From: Balneolales bacterium
GTDB taxonomy: Bacteria; Bacteroidota; Rhodothermia; Balneolales; Cyclonatronaceae
Direction of reading: 5' to 3'
Assembly (NCBI GenBank): GCA_020832405.1
Contig: JAFIET010000004.1
Coordinates: 1 to 64,000 of the forward strand
Length of the DNA stretch: 64,000 nt
The translations under genes and the position numbers were made by a program. Position 1 is the stretch's first letter; the number at the start of each line of letters is the position of its first letter. The notes under the pieces are model-generated. The model was not told where the DNA came from, did not search any database, and was given only the letters and a program-made list of their open reading frames with translations. Positions 24,695 through 34,527 of this stretch are shown here, one piece after another.

Positions 24695-27600
24695 TTACTT
24701 CTTGACCATGAAATAAATCAGGGGCACGGTAATGAGGGTGAGCGCGGTAGAGGCAAGTGCCCCTCCCATGAGCGAAATAGCCAGACCCTGGAAAATCGGG
24801 TCGAACAGAATCACGATGGCACCGATCACTACGGTACCGGCCGTGAGCAGAATCGGCATGGTGCGAACGGCACCGGCTTCGATAACGGCATCGTGCAGGT
24901 TTTTGCCCTCTTTAAGGCTGATTTGGATGAAGTCGATGAGGAGCACCGAGTTCCGCACCATAATCCCGGCCAGCGCAATGAGGCCGATCATGGAAGTAGC
25001 GGTAAAGAAGGCGCCGGTGAACCAGTGACCGAGCAGGATGCCGATCAGCGACAGCGGGATGGCGATCATCATGATGATGGGCACCCCGAAATCCTGGAAC
25101 CAGCCCACAATCAGGATATAGATAATGATGAGCACGACCGCAAAGGCAATACCGAGGTCACGAAAGACCTCAAGGGTGATCTGCCACTCGCCGTCCCATT
25201 TTACGGTTACGTTTTCGCTGTTGAAGGGCTGCCCGGCGAAAAGCTGCGTAACGCTTGTGCCGCCGGCCTGAAGGGCGTCGATCTGCGCGCCGGCATCGAG
25301 GATGGCGTAAACCGGGCTTTCGATAGCTCCGGCAACTTCAGCCACTACATACACAACCCGCCGCTGATTTTTCCGGAAGATGCTGCTTTGCAGGGTCTGC
25401 TCTTCTACCTGAACGAGATCCGCAACCGGTAGCATGGCGCCCGTTTGCGACTGCACGTGCAGGCCGGCAAGGCTGCCGATACCCGAGCGGGATGCTTCAT
25501 CGAGCTTCAGCACCATCGGGATGGGATCGGCATGGCGCGGCTGATACAGGTGCGACACCGGATGCTCACCGAGCACAAGGCCCAGACTCTCCGTAAGCTG
25601 CATCGGGGCGACGCCGCTGAGCGCGGCTTTTTCGCGCATCACCGAGAAGCGGTATTCGGTTTGGGCGGCTTCAACCATCCAGTCAACATCCACAATACCG
25701 TCGGTTTGTTCGAAGATGGTCATAATTTCGGCGGCAACACTTCGCTGCAGCTCAAGGTCAGGCCCGTACACTTCGGCTACCAGCGTTGACAGTACGGGCG
25801 GTCCCGGAGGCACTTCAACAACTTTTACGTTCGCGCTGTACCGCAGCCCGATTTCCTGCACCAACGGACGCATCCGCTTGGCGATGTCGTGGCTCTGATC
25901 CGAGCGCTCGCTTTTATCCACAAGGTTCACCTGTATATCGGCCACATGTGGCAGCTGCCGCATGTCGTAGCTGCGCACCAGCCCGTTGAAGTTGATCGGC
26001 GCATTTGTACCCACATACACCTGATAATCATACACTTCCGGAATCTGAAGCAGCCCCAGGGCTACTTCCTGTGCTACGGCATGCGTGCGCTCCAGGGTTG
26101 TGCCTTCCGGCATATCGATGATGAGCTGAACCTCATTTTTATTGTCGAACGGAAGCATCTTCACTTCCACCCAGCGCACATAAAAGAGCAGCAGGGTTGC
26201 GAACAGTACCGCGGTAGTGCCGAGCAGGAAGGTCCACCGGAGCCAGGCTTTCGCCATGAGCGGACGCATGGTGCCCGCGTAGATTTTGAAAATCACGGTT
26301 TCTTCGAGCTTATACGGTTTCGGCTGCTTTTTGCCGGCTTTGGGCTCGGGCTCCTGAAGCAGGCGGTACCCCAGCCAGGGCGTCACAATCAGGGAAACGA
26401 TGAGGGAGAAAATCATCGCAACGGTTGCGCCAATGGCGATGGGGCTCATGTAGGGGCCCATCAGTCCGGAAACAAACGCCATCGGGATAACCGCAGCAAT
26501 TACGGTGAAGGTCGCCAGAATGGTCGGGTTGCCGACTTCATTTATCGCGTAGATGGCTGCCTGCCGGAAAGGCAGTTTCTTGATCTTGAAGTGACGGTGC
26601 ATATTTTCCGCCACGATAATCGAGTTATCGACCACGATACCCGTAACAAACACCAGCGCAAACAGGGTGATGCGGTTAAGGGTGTAATCGTACATGTAGT
26701 AGAAAAACAGCGTGAGGGCAAAGGTGATGGGTACCGAAATGAAAACCACGAGTCCGCCGCGCCAGCCCATAGCAAGGAATACCACAAAGGTAACCGCAAG
26801 CACAGCCACCAGCAGATGCACGAGCAGGGTGTTTACTTTCTCGGTTGCGGTCATGCCGTAGTTTCGGGTTACGACCACTTCTACATCATCAGTAAGCAGA
26901 CTGCCGCTGAGCTGCCGGTTCATCTCCAGTACCTGATTGGCGATGGTGTTGGCATCGGCGCCCTGCCGCTTGGCAATCGAAATGGTGACCGCCGGATAGC
27001 TGAGCCCGGCTTCAGTTTCGTAACGCTCCGCCGCTGCAGGACCGTGGCTGTAGGTCGCGTAATTCACGGCGCGGCCGGGTCCGTCGGTTACGCGGGCAAC
27101 ATCCCGAAGGAAAACCGGCTCGCCCTCGTGTACGCCCAAAACCAGGGAGGCCACATCATCAGCTGATTCGAGAAAGCTTCCGGTCTGCACCAGAAACTCG
27201 GTATCGTTTCGGCTGAAGCTGCCGCTGCGGAACTCACTGTTCGCCGCCTGAATGGTTTGGGCTACCCGGATGGCATCAACCCCGAAAGCCGCCATACGGG
27301 CTGGATCGAGGGTAATTTCCACCGCGCGGGTGCGCCCGCCGTGAATCCGGATCTGCGAAACATCGGGGATGCTCGTGAGCTCGTTGGAGAGCTGCTGCGC
27401 CATCTGCCGGAGCAGGTAGTCGTCTTTGGAGCCGTCGCGGCTGTACATTGTGAGGGTTACGATGGGCACATCATTGATCGAGCGGGACTTCACCAGCGGC
27501 ATCGTAACGCGCTCGGGCTTGGTATCCATGAAGCGCATGATTTCATTGTAGAGGCGCACAAGGCTGCGCTCCACATCTTCACCCACATAAAAACGGGCAG

Positions 27601-27889
27601 AAACCACGGCCATTTCCGGCATGGAAGTCGAGTAGATGTACTCCACGCCCGAAATGTTCGAAATTACTTTTTCAAGGGGGATAGAGATGGTGTTCTCCAC
27701 TTCTTCGGGAGATGCACCGGGGTAACCGATAAAAATATCGGCCATGGGCACATCAATCTGAGGCTCCTCCTCGCTCGGGGTCAGCCAAACGCCGTAGGCC
27801 CCGATGGCGAGGAAGGCGATCATGAGCAACAGCGTGAGCTTGGAGTCGATGAAGGCCTGTGCAATTTTTCCTGCTAAACCAGTATTCAT
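24695..27889 (-). CDS. RND efflux transporter, inner-membrane permease
   Basis: A 1064-residue proton-driven pump of the AcrB/MexB/CzcA superfamily with twelve helices in two halves. The N-terminus has the short helix and first membrane span, and the fourth span carries GIVVDNSIIVAENMHRHFK with the Asp used in proton relay. The second half contains GWFQDFGVPIIMMIAIPLSL and GIMVRNSVLLIDF. It is the core of a tripartite pump with the MFP (27956-29044) and TolC-type protein (29088-30455). The ArsR-type regulator at the head of the operon hints at a metal, sulfur or oxidant trigger, but the substrate is unknown. Confidence 0.92.
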   Translation of the reverse strand: MNTGLAGKIAQAFIDSKLTLLLMIAFLAIGAYGVWLTPSEEEPQIDVPMADIFIGYPGASPEEVENTISIPLEKVISNISGVEYIYSTSMPEMAVVSARFYVGEDVERSLVRLYNEIMRFMDTKPERVTMPLVKSRSINDVPIVTLTMYSRDGSKDDYLLRQMAQQLSNELTSIPDVSQIRIHGGRTRAVEITLDPARMAAFGVDAIRVAQTIQAANSEFRSGSFSRNDTEFLVQTGSFLESADDVASLVLGVHEGEPVFLRDVARVTDGPGRAVNYATYSHGPAAAERYETEAGLSYPAVTISIAKRQGADANTIANQVLEMNRQLSGSLLTDDVEVVVTRNYGMTATEKVNTLLVHLLVAVLAVTFVVFLAMGWRGGLVVFISVPITFALTLFFYYMYDYTLNRITLFALVFVTGIVVDNSIIVAENMHRHFKIKKLPFRQAAIYAINEVGNPTILATFTVIAAVIPMAFVSGLMGPYMSPIAIGATVAMIFSLIVSLIVTPWLGYRLLQEPEPKAGKKQPKPYKLEETVIFKIYAGTMRPLMAKAWLRWTFLLGTTAVLFATLLLFYVRWVEVKMLPFDNKNEVQLIIDMPEGTTLERTHAVAQEVALGLLQIPEVYDYQVYVGTNAPINFNGLVRSYDMRQLPHVADIQVNLVDKSERSDQSHDIAKRMRPLVQEIGLRYSANVKVVEVPPGPPVLSTLVAEVYGPDLELQRSVAAEIMTIFEQTDGIVDVDWMVEAAQTEYRFSVMREKAALSGVAPMQLTESLGLVLGEHPVSHLYQPRHADPIPMVLKLDEASRSGIGSLAGLHVQSQTGAMLPVADLVQVEEQTLQSSIFRKNQRRVVYVVAEVAGAIESPVYAILDAGAQIDALQAGGTSVTQLFAGQPFNSENVTVKWDGEWQITLEVFRDLGIAFAVVLIIIYILIVGWFQDFGVPIIMMIAIPLSLIGILLGHWFTGAFFTATSMIGLIALAGIMVRNSVLLIDFIQISLKEGKNLHDAVIEAGAVRTMPILLTAGTVVIGAIVILFDPIFQGLAISLMGGALASTALTLITVPLIYFMVKK

Positions 27890-27955
27890 AAAATTTTTGA
27901 GTTATTCCGTAATCGGTTTTTGATATCGTTGCTTTTCAGAGGGGGTGAAACTGAT

Positions 27956-29044
27956 TTACCAGCTCAGCAGCTGACCCTGACGAACCGGGCTTTCAAGCTC
28001 GCTGATATAGCGCTCGCCCTCACGCAGACCGGAGATGATTTCGACCCGGCCTTCGTGTTCGCGGCCGGTACGCACCCAGCGCAGCACCGCCTGATTCGAT
28101 TCGGTAACGGCATAAATACCGGTGAGCTGCCCGCGATGTACGAGCGCCGTTTGCGGGATGAAGATGGCAGGATCGTCGGTAACGCTCAGGTGCAGGCTTG
28201 CAAACATGCCGGGCCTAACGCCGGTGGTATCGGCCGAAAACGGCAGCAGGGCCTCAGCAGAAAACTGCCGCGACATCTGATCTCCGGTGCTGTTAATGCG
28301 CGTAAGGGCTACTTCCTGCAGCTCCATGCCGGCCGCCGGAATGCTGTAACGAACCACATCGCCGGGCTGAATGCCGCTCACGAGACTTTCGGGGAGATGC
28401 GCCCGAACCTTGAGCAGCCCCGGGCTTGAGAGCGTTACGATAGGATGTCCGGGCGCGGCAAGATCGCCCGTGCGCATAAATTTGCGGGATACAACGCCGT
28501 CGAAAGGCGCCCGGATTACGGTGTAGGCCAGCATCTCGCGAACTTCCTGCTCAGAGGCATCCAGCATTTCGAGCTGCGCTTTAGCCATGTTGTAGGCTGC
28601 GGTAACTTCATCGAGCTCGTGCCGGGTTGCGCTCTCCTGCTCAAACAAATTCGTGATGCGGCGGAAAGAAGCTGCGGCAAGCTCATAGCCGGCAGAGGCC
28701 TGCAACTTAGCCGCCTGTATCTGCATCAGCTGTGCGCGGATCTGATCATCTTTGATGCGGGCAACGACCTCGCCCCTTCTCACGCGGTCGCCTTCGTTTA
28801 CGTCAAGCTGTGTGATGGTGCCCATTACGATGGTGCTGAGGCGGGCTTCCTGCGTGCTCACAACGGAGGCCGGGAAGGTGTGGGTTGCCGGCGTTACTTC
28901 GCTCTGTGCAAGTGCAGTGCTGACCGCAAGCGGACGCTCAGGTTCCTGAACATCGGGGCTCCCTCCGCAGGCCTGCAAAAACAGGGCAGACGCCATAAGT
29001 GCGGAAATCAAAAGGACGGTTTTGTAGCTATGGATGAATTTCAT
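27956..29044 (-). CDS. RND pump periplasmic adaptor (membrane fusion lipoprotein)
   Basis: A 362-residue lipoprotein (lipobox LQAC, Cys26) of the HlyD/AcrA adaptor family. The lipoyl-like motif VNEGDRVRRGEVVARI and the partner half YTVIRAPFDGVVSRKFMRTG are clear, joined by an alpha-hairpin (about 95-150) and followed by beta-barrel and membrane-proximal domains ending with REGERYISELES. It links the RND permease to the outer-membrane channel. Spacing to its neighbours is 43 and 66 bp. Confidence 0.93.
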   Translation of the reverse strand: MKFIHSYKTVLLISALMASALFLQACGGSPDVQEPERPLAVSTALAQSEVTPATHTFPASVVSTQEARLSTIVMGTITQLDVNEGDRVRRGEVVARIKDDQIRAQLMQIQAAKLQASAGYELAAASFRRITNLFEQESATRHELDEVTAAYNMAKAQLEMLDASEQEVREMLAYTVIRAPFDGVVSRKFMRTGDLAAPGHPIVTLSSPGLLKVRAHLPESLVSGIQPGDVVRYSIPAAGMELQEVALTRINSTGDQMSRQFSAEALLPFSADTTGVRPGMFASLHLSVTDDPAIFIPQTALVHRGQLTGIYAVTESNQAVLRWVRTGREHEGRVEIISGLREGERYISELESPVRQGQLLSW

Positions 29045-29087
29045 TGATTTTTGAGTTTAACAGATGGATTATTTTGATTTCTAAAAC

Positions 29088-30455
29088 TTAGTTGCCGAGC
29101 AGCAGCTCAAGGGCGGCAGCGCTCATATTGAATTGGAAATAAGCTTCAAGCTGCTGAAGCTGGCTTTCTGAAAGGCGGGTCTGCGCCACGAGCAGATCTG
29201 TTGTGCGCTCCATGCCTTCCGCGTAGCGGTTGGCGCGGATGCGGGCATTTTCCGAGGCCCCGGCTATGGCTTCTTCTGAAAGGGCGATGCGGTCGCGGGC
29301 ATGCTCAAGCGCCCGGGCTGCCTGACGCAGCTGCGTGTGCTGCTCATGCTGAAACTGTTCGAGTCCGGTGCGGGCCATCCTGGCCCGTGCTGAAGCTTCG
29401 GCATAGCGGCCGGCCTGCTGCATTCCGGAAAAGAGATTCCAGCTGAGGTTGGCGCCTATCATGTAGGCCGAGGAGCCAAAACCGAAGGGATCATTGTCGT
29501 TCAGCTCGAAACTGCCGAACACATTCAGGCGGGGCAGAAAGCTGTAGGCCGCCGATTTCACCATCTGATCGGCCGCATCAGCCTGAAGAGAGGCGGAACG
29601 CACAAAAGCATTGTCGGGCGCGGATTCAGGGAGTCCGGTTCCCGGCTGCATTGGGCTGCTGTCAGTGAGGGCATCGGTCGTATGGATTTGCGTGAGGGAA
29701 TCCATGCCAAGCAGCAGTGCCAGGTTTTCTTGTGCGGCATCTGCATCATTTGCGGCCTTTACCAGCTTGTTTTCGAGTTCGAGGCGATGCACGCGGGCGG
29801 CAAGCAGGTCTTCACGGCTTAGCATGCCTTCATCAAAAAAGTTCTGCGCCTGTGTTTCGTAGGCCTTCGCTGTTTCCACGGCTTCGGCAAGTACCTGCTG
29901 TACTTCGCGGTACAGCACAAGCTCGAAATAGGCCTGCTTCACCCGGTAGGCGGTCATAGCGGCGGTGCCCTGCACCATATAGCCGGCGGCCTCATACTGC
30001 GTGCGGGCAGCGCGCCTTGCCTGAATCATGTCCGGATTAAAAACCGGCTGCTGCACCATAAGCCGCGCCGAGAAGTTTTCGTAAGCACCGGGATCATTGA
30101 GCCGGGTCGGATCAAAATCCTGCGCTGTTACCTGCTGCTGTTTCAGCTTAAAGCCGAAAACATTTAGCGGATCGTCGGTTGAAAGCGCCTGATACTCGAG
30201 GGAAACCGAAGGCAGAAACACCGCATTTGACTGACGAAACTGCGCCCGCGCGGCCTGCTGCTCGTGCTGCTTCATGCGGATATCGCGGTTGCTTTCAGCA
30301 GCCAGCTCAAGCGCCTGCTCCAGCGACAAATCCAGCTGCTGCTGCGCGCTGAGCTGTTTGGGCATCAGCAGCAGGGCTGCGATGAGCAGCAGTAAAGCTG
30401 TAACACCAGGCCAGCGGTGAAGGGTAAAAGGTGATGTTGATTCCTGATAATTCAT
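29088..30455 (-). CDS. TolC-family outer-membrane efflux protein
   Basis: A 455-residue outer membrane factor. A signal peptide (to about residue 37) precedes two TolC repeats; LSLEQALELAAESNRDIRMK begins the first coiled-coil and PVFNPDMIQARRAARTQYEA the second strand. The second repeat includes SYSFLPRLNVFGSFELN-like sequence. Placed first after the regulator in the pump operon, it forms the exit duct with the adaptor and RND permease. Confidence 0.92.
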   Translation of the reverse strand: MNYQESTSPFTLHRWPGVTALLLLIAALLLMPKQLSAQQQLDLSLEQALELAAESNRDIRMKQHEQQAARAQFRQSNAVFLPSVSLEYQALSTDDPLNVFGFKLKQQQVTAQDFDPTRLNDPGAYENFSARLMVQQPVFNPDMIQARRAARTQYEAAGYMVQGTAAMTAYRVKQAYFELVLYREVQQVLAEAVETAKAYETQAQNFFDEGMLSREDLLAARVHRLELENKLVKAANDADAAQENLALLLGMDSLTQIHTTDALTDSSPMQPGTGLPESAPDNAFVRSASLQADAADQMVKSAAYSFLPRLNVFGSFELNDNDPFGFGSSAYMIGANLSWNLFSGMQQAGRYAEASARARMARTGLEQFQHEQHTQLRQAARALEHARDRIALSEEAIAGASENARIRANRYAEGMERTTDLLVAQTRLSESQLQQLEAYFQFNMSAAALELLLGN

Positions 30456-30498
30456 AGAATATATGACTATGTAGTAATATTTTGGTTAAAAAAAGTTC

Positions 30499-31152
30499 TT
30501 ACTCAGCAACCTGACTTTGCTCCCACTCGGGCAGCCCCTTTTCCATGCGCCGGGCTCTGAAGCCGTTTGCCCGAAGCAGCTCAACGGCTTCGTCAGCCAT
30601 CAGGCAGAACTCGCCCCGGCAGTAGGTGATGATCTCGCGGTCGGCGGGTAGCTCCGCCATGCGCGCTTTCAGCTCCCGCACGGGGATTGAAATGGCACCG
30701 GGCAGGCGCGCAATCTGAAATTCTTCGGCTGGGCGCACATCAAGCAGCAGGATTTCGCCGCTGTTCAGCTTTTGGGAAATTTCCTCAAACGAAACCTGAT
30801 TGCTGCTGTTTTTTTCAGCCCGGTAGGCGTCGAGCAGCCTCCCGATTTCAGCATTTTGCCGCGCCGCCGTGGAGCGAAGCAGGCAGAGGAGCTGAAGCAT
30901 ACCGGCATCAGCAAGCTGGTAAAAAACCTGCTTCCCGTCTTTGTCAGCACTCACCAGCCGCGCCTTACGAAGCACCTGCAGGTGGGCCGAAGTATTTGCC
31001 ACACTCAGGCCGGTATGCCCGGCAACGTACTCAACCGATACCGGACCCTGCGCAAGCAGGTCCAGAATCTCCAGACGCAGCGGATTCCCCAGCGCCTTGG
31101 TTAAAGAAGCTGACTCCGAGTAAAGCTGTTTTTTGAGTTGTGATGTTTTCAT
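30499..31152 (-). CDS. ArsR-type repressor fused to a rhodanese domain
   Basis: A 217-residue protein from the Met at 31152. Residues 10-95 form an ArsR/SmtB winged helix (LGNPLRLEILDLLAQGPVSV, recognition helix around LSVANTSAHLQVLRKARLV). Residues 117-215 are a rhodanese fold, DVRPAEEFQIARLPGAISIP, with loop YCRGEFC giving catalytic Cys178 plus Cys183. I see no ELCVC metal site, so sulfur or oxidant sensing by the rhodanese cysteines is plausible. An upstream Met at 31194 falls inside the operator, so I prefer 31152. It probably represses its own operon and thereby the efflux pump. Confidence 0.88.
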   Translation of the reverse strand: MKTSQLKKQLYSESASLTKALGNPLRLEILDLLAQGPVSVEYVAGHTGLSVANTSAHLQVLRKARLVSADKDGKQVFYQLADAGMLQLLCLLRSTAARQNAEIGRLLDAYRAEKNSSNQVSFEEISQKLNSGEILLLDVRPAEEFQIARLPGAISIPVRELKARMAELPADREIITYCRGEFCLMADEAVELLRANGFRARRMEKGLPEWEQSQVAE

Positions 31153-31187
31153 AGGCTTTTTGATTCGGCCTAATATACGGCAATATT

Positions 31188-31217
31188 CAATCATTCAAAA
31201 TATTTATTGAATGATTG
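31188..31217. promoter_or_regulatory. ArsR-type operator, perfect 11-8-11 inverted repeat
   Basis: CAATCATTCAA (31188-31198) and TTGAATGATTG (31207-31217) are perfect inverted arms around an 8-bp AT spacer. The site lies 36-65 bp before the ArsR-rhodanese start and has the size and AT-rich imperfect-12-2-12-like form of SmtB/ArsR operators. Confidence 0.8.
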
Positions 31218-31917
31218 TTTTTCAGAAATACCAACGGAATGCAGATGAGATGCCCCTTCCGGAGAGCGTACTTGCACTCACGGGCAAGAAACCAATCGCA
31301 TGGGCCGGATTTAAACTTCCCGACAGAGAAATAATATGGGCAGGAAAAACAGGCCACATCCCTTTTTATCATGTTAATATTACAGGTGTTAAGTTCCCCT
31401 ATAAATCACGTACACCATCTGTAATCCATTCATTGGTACAGCCCTATCCGCTGAGAACAGGCAACCCGATAAGCTTGTCAGTAAACGTACTTTATAAGGA
31501 CCTTTATCAGACGAGTGCCGGGTATTCAATTTCAAACTGCGTTCCGGACGGTAAATCAGATACCGTATCTGCGGCGTATATTTTCAATTGCTTCCCACGC
31601 ATCGAAACCCGGCCATCATCCATAATTTCAGCTTTTCCGCATAATGGGTCTGACTGGTGAGTAACATCATCAAAGCCATCATGGCCATAACAGGTTTGGT
31701 GATGCACCTCAAACATCCAGGTGATTATCGGGCAGCAGACCGCACCTCTGCCAAAACATCCGACATTAGCGGACAGTAATTAGGCAAAATGGCAAAAGAA
31801 CCAGAAGCACATTTAAACGACTGGTTCTTTTGAAATCGGCATTAGGCAGGAGTCTGACCGGAAAGCAGGCGAGTTCCAGAAGTCAGGCAGGTCAGTTTTG
31901 TTACTCCGGCAGCTGTA
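31218..31917. other. 700-bp gene-poor stretch, possible NfeD-like fragment at 31507-31716
   Basis: No intact gene is convincing. A minus-strand frame at 31507-31716 reads GKAEIMDDGRVSMRGKQLKI and ends GTQFEIEYPALV, which resembles the small OB-fold at the end of NfeD-like proteins, but the frame is only 69 residues from its Met and closes upstream near 31780. I treat it as a possible gene remnant. A 149-codon plus-strand frame starting inside the ArsR operator has no family character. Confidence 0.3.
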
Positions 31918-34014
31918 TCAGTCATATTTTTTTTTCTTAACCTGACCTTTGTAAACATTCCTGAAGAATCCGGGGTCAGATGCCACGAAATCCACATAAT
32001 GCATGAAGCTTCGCAGGCAAGTATCCTGCATAACGTAATTGCTGTAATGCAAAACCCGGTCGAGTTCAATATCGGGTTCGGGACCAAAACTGATGTTTTC
32101 TGTTTTTTGCAGTACCAGCTTAGCATGCTTCGGCGATTTTGCAAAAATAGGGTAATCAGGCCGGTTATGAAGCTCGCTGTAAAGTTGCGGCCAGTTCAGT
32201 ACCATGAAATCGGTCACCAGATCGGCAGGGTTTTCAGATTCATCAGCAGGTATTCCGTTTTTCCGAAGCCAGTTGATGTGCTCACGAATTTTTTTACTGT
32301 AGCGCAAGCCTTCAGCCGTTAACTCATAACGGTTCAGGAGGGCAAAGAGCAGTGCCGGGGCTGCAAAAACAAACAGAAAAAGGCCCATAAATGACTCAAG
32401 GGCCATGAAATAGACAGACACAAGCAGTGCAATCAGGCAAATGTAAACCGAGTTTCGCTTCTCTTCAAAAAGCCCCAGACCATCCTCCAGGTCTTCGAAG
32501 AAAGTTTCCCGCAGGGTTTCTTTCAGCATTTTAAGGACATTACGCAATTCCTCAGCTTGTTTCTCCCCATCATTGCCGGTCTTCCTAAGCTCCTGCAGTT
32601 TGGTCTTGGTCGGAAAAAGTGCTTTCAGTTCGATTGCTTCCCCCTTGCAACGGTTTCTGATGTAGGCGAGCAGCACCTTATGCCAGGGCCTGATTGTTTC
32701 TTCCTGCTTGTCTTCGAGGGGAAGAATCCGGATTTGTGCATTTTCGATGATCTTTTTGACTCCGAAAGGCAACATCTCCCGGAAAGAATTTTCGCGAAAA
32801 TATGGGATAATGTCGGGATCCGATAAAAAAGATTGCGGCAGGTAGATTTCCATTTTTATATGTCCGGCGCGGGCCAAATCAATCAAAGCGAGTCCGGTGA
32901 GCCTGTGTACGCGGTTTCGCGGCTGCAGCGTATCAACGCTGTAGAGTGTATTTACCACACCGCCCGGAAGCTTCCGGATATCAGCCAGGGTGAGCTCCTG
33001 ATCAAAATCGAGCTCTTTGACCTTTTTTTTGCGTTTCCTGTTCCTGGATCGTCTTGAAAATATTGTGTACAAACAAAGCAGCAGCATTACCCAGCCTGCA
33101 GGCATAAAAAGCTTGCTTTTACCTGCCAGCCGCTCTTCCCGCTGCTGCGCTTCCTCTAACCGGTTCACCCATGATTCATACTCTGCCTCCAGGCTCTCCA
33201 CTGTTACATTGGAAAGAGCGGCGGTTGCGGGCAGGTCTGGTACCGCATCAAAACTGAATAAGACCCTCGCCCTTTGCGTAGGGGAGAGTTGATTGGGATA
33301 AGGAGGCATCCGCATTACGACCTCCGGCTGCTCTGTAAGCTCAAATTCTACCGGCACCCTGCGCATATCGGCTAACAGCCGGGCAAAGGGTACTTCTTCC
33401 GGTTGCTGCTCAAAACGGATTTCCAAAGTTTTTCCCCAGTCCCGCCGGACCGGCCACCGCAGCTCATTATCCGCAGTTCCCCGCGGTCTGGCATCTGCAA
33501 ATGTATAGTTCAGAAAGGCAAAACGACCGGCATTCTCAACAGCTCCTTCAATTCTGTAGCGCAGCCGTAGTTCAAATTCTCCAAACCGGCCAAAGAAAAT
33601 CAGTGTTTTGAATGTATTATGATGCTCTAAAACAAAACCCCGGCGGCTTTCAGCATCATCTTCAGGATTATACGAAAAAGCTGGCTGCGACTCCGCTTCC
33701 TCAAGCTTTTCATCGTTGAAGAATACTTCCAGATCAGAAATCCGATGGTTTCCGTGTATGATGTCAGCGGGGAAATACTCACGGAACAAATAGATGTTGT
33801 ACCTGCGGGTTTCCTTGATGAGGAGGGAACCGTCAGTTTGCACCCTTACATCCATATCCAGCCGTTCGTAAACATCAGGATTGAAATGCTGCATGGGCAC
33901 TCCGTAAAGCTCAGAATTACCCGGCAGTAAGGATGCAGGAAACTGAATGAATAACACAAGCAATGCGGCCCCAAAAAAACGACGAAGCTTCACATCAAAA
34001 AACATTTTTGCCAT
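31918..34014 (-). CDS. DUF2207 membrane protein, paralogue B
   Basis: A 698-residue paralogue of the protein at 22020-24107 with the same order: signal peptide, beta-rich DUF2207 ectodomain (DVRVQTDGSLLIKETRRYNI), membrane span near 320, cytoplasmic RNRVHRLTGLALIDLARAGH segment, two helices near 525-560 and a C-terminal tail. The shared stretches EEKRNSVYICLIALLVSVYF and LFLFVFAAPALLFALLNRYE are almost the same in the two copies, while the ectodomains have diverged. Function unknown; duplication followed by divergence of the exposed part suggests different ligands or partners. Confidence 0.82.
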   Translation of the reverse strand: MAKMFFDVKLRRFFGAALLVLFIQFPASLLPGNSELYGVPMQHFNPDVYERLDMDVRVQTDGSLLIKETRRYNIYLFREYFPADIIHGNHRISDLEVFFNDEKLEEAESQPAFSYNPEDDAESRRGFVLEHHNTFKTLIFFGRFGEFELRLRYRIEGAVENAGRFAFLNYTFADARPRGTADNELRWPVRRDWGKTLEIRFEQQPEEVPFARLLADMRRVPVEFELTEQPEVVMRMPPYPNQLSPTQRARVLFSFDAVPDLPATAALSNVTVESLEAEYESWVNRLEEAQQREERLAGKSKLFMPAGWVMLLLCLYTIFSRRSRNRKRKKKVKELDFDQELTLADIRKLPGGVVNTLYSVDTLQPRNRVHRLTGLALIDLARAGHIKMEIYLPQSFLSDPDIIPYFRENSFREMLPFGVKKIIENAQIRILPLEDKQEETIRPWHKVLLAYIRNRCKGEAIELKALFPTKTKLQELRKTGNDGEKQAEELRNVLKMLKETLRETFFEDLEDGLGLFEEKRNSVYICLIALLVSVYFMALESFMGLFLFVFAAPALLFALLNRYELTAEGLRYSKKIREHINWLRKNGIPADESENPADLVTDFMVLNWPQLYSELHNRPDYPIFAKSPKHAKLVLQKTENISFGPEPDIELDRVLHYSNYVMQDTCLRSFMHYVDFVASDPGFFRNVYKGQVKKKKYD

Positions 34015-34465
34015 TATGTTTATTTTAAATTCAATATTATCAACATCAGCAATAATAATACTGAATCTCAGGTAAACTTGGGCAAGCCGTTTTGACCAAA
34101 TTTTCCTGACCGCTTTTTAATCTCCCCCCTAATGGAGCCCGTATTGCCCGATTTTGGGGAGATGAGTGCTGCAGAACCGGACCGGCATCGGGTTTACAAA
34201 AAGTATTTGTCAGCAATCTGATAGGTGTGCAACGGTTTATAACTGAGCACTCTTCTGTCCGCATGATATTAATGCTGGATAAAGGTGCGGCACCTCGTTT
34301 TTCTGACAGGGGCCGAATTTCTGTTATAATAGCAATACGGGGAGAAAAACCTGCTCACCCTTCATTTTCGGGAATACCATAGTCGTGATGTGACCGGCAA
34401 AGCCGCATCTAAAGGTCTGTGTCAGGTCAGGAATTGAGCTGAGGCCTCTTCGCCATCACCCTAAA
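34015..34465. other. Intergenic region upstream of DUF2207 paralogue B
   Basis: About 450 bp. The AT-rich part next to 34014 (34020-34070) probably contains the paralogue B promoter. I see no gene, repeat or RNA in the remainder. Confidence 0.5.
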
Positions 34466-34500
34466 TAAAAAACCCCGGCCTGCTGATGCAAACCGGGGGT
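34466..34500 (-). terminator. Terminator of the DUF3467 gene
   Basis: ACCCCCGG and CCGGGGTT arms (34493-34500 and 34471-34478) enclose a 14-nt loop and are followed on the minus strand by TTTTTT. Confidence 0.8.
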
Positions 34501-34527
34501 GATTTCGGGTTTCGGGAACTGAAAAAA

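Noticed and set aside
25889-27166. 425-codon plus-strand frame
   Set aside because: It is antisense to the RND permease, rich in His, Gly, Arg and Gln, and shows no family character; a shadow of high-GC codon use.
31211-31660. 149-codon plus-strand frame starting in the ArsR operator
   Set aside because: No recognisable motif, start inside the inverted repeat, and it overlaps a more protein-like minus-strand fragment.
34046-34264. 72-codon minus-strand frame upstream of DUF2207 paralogue B
   Set aside because: No signal, no motif, no neighbour coupling; lies in the promoter region.
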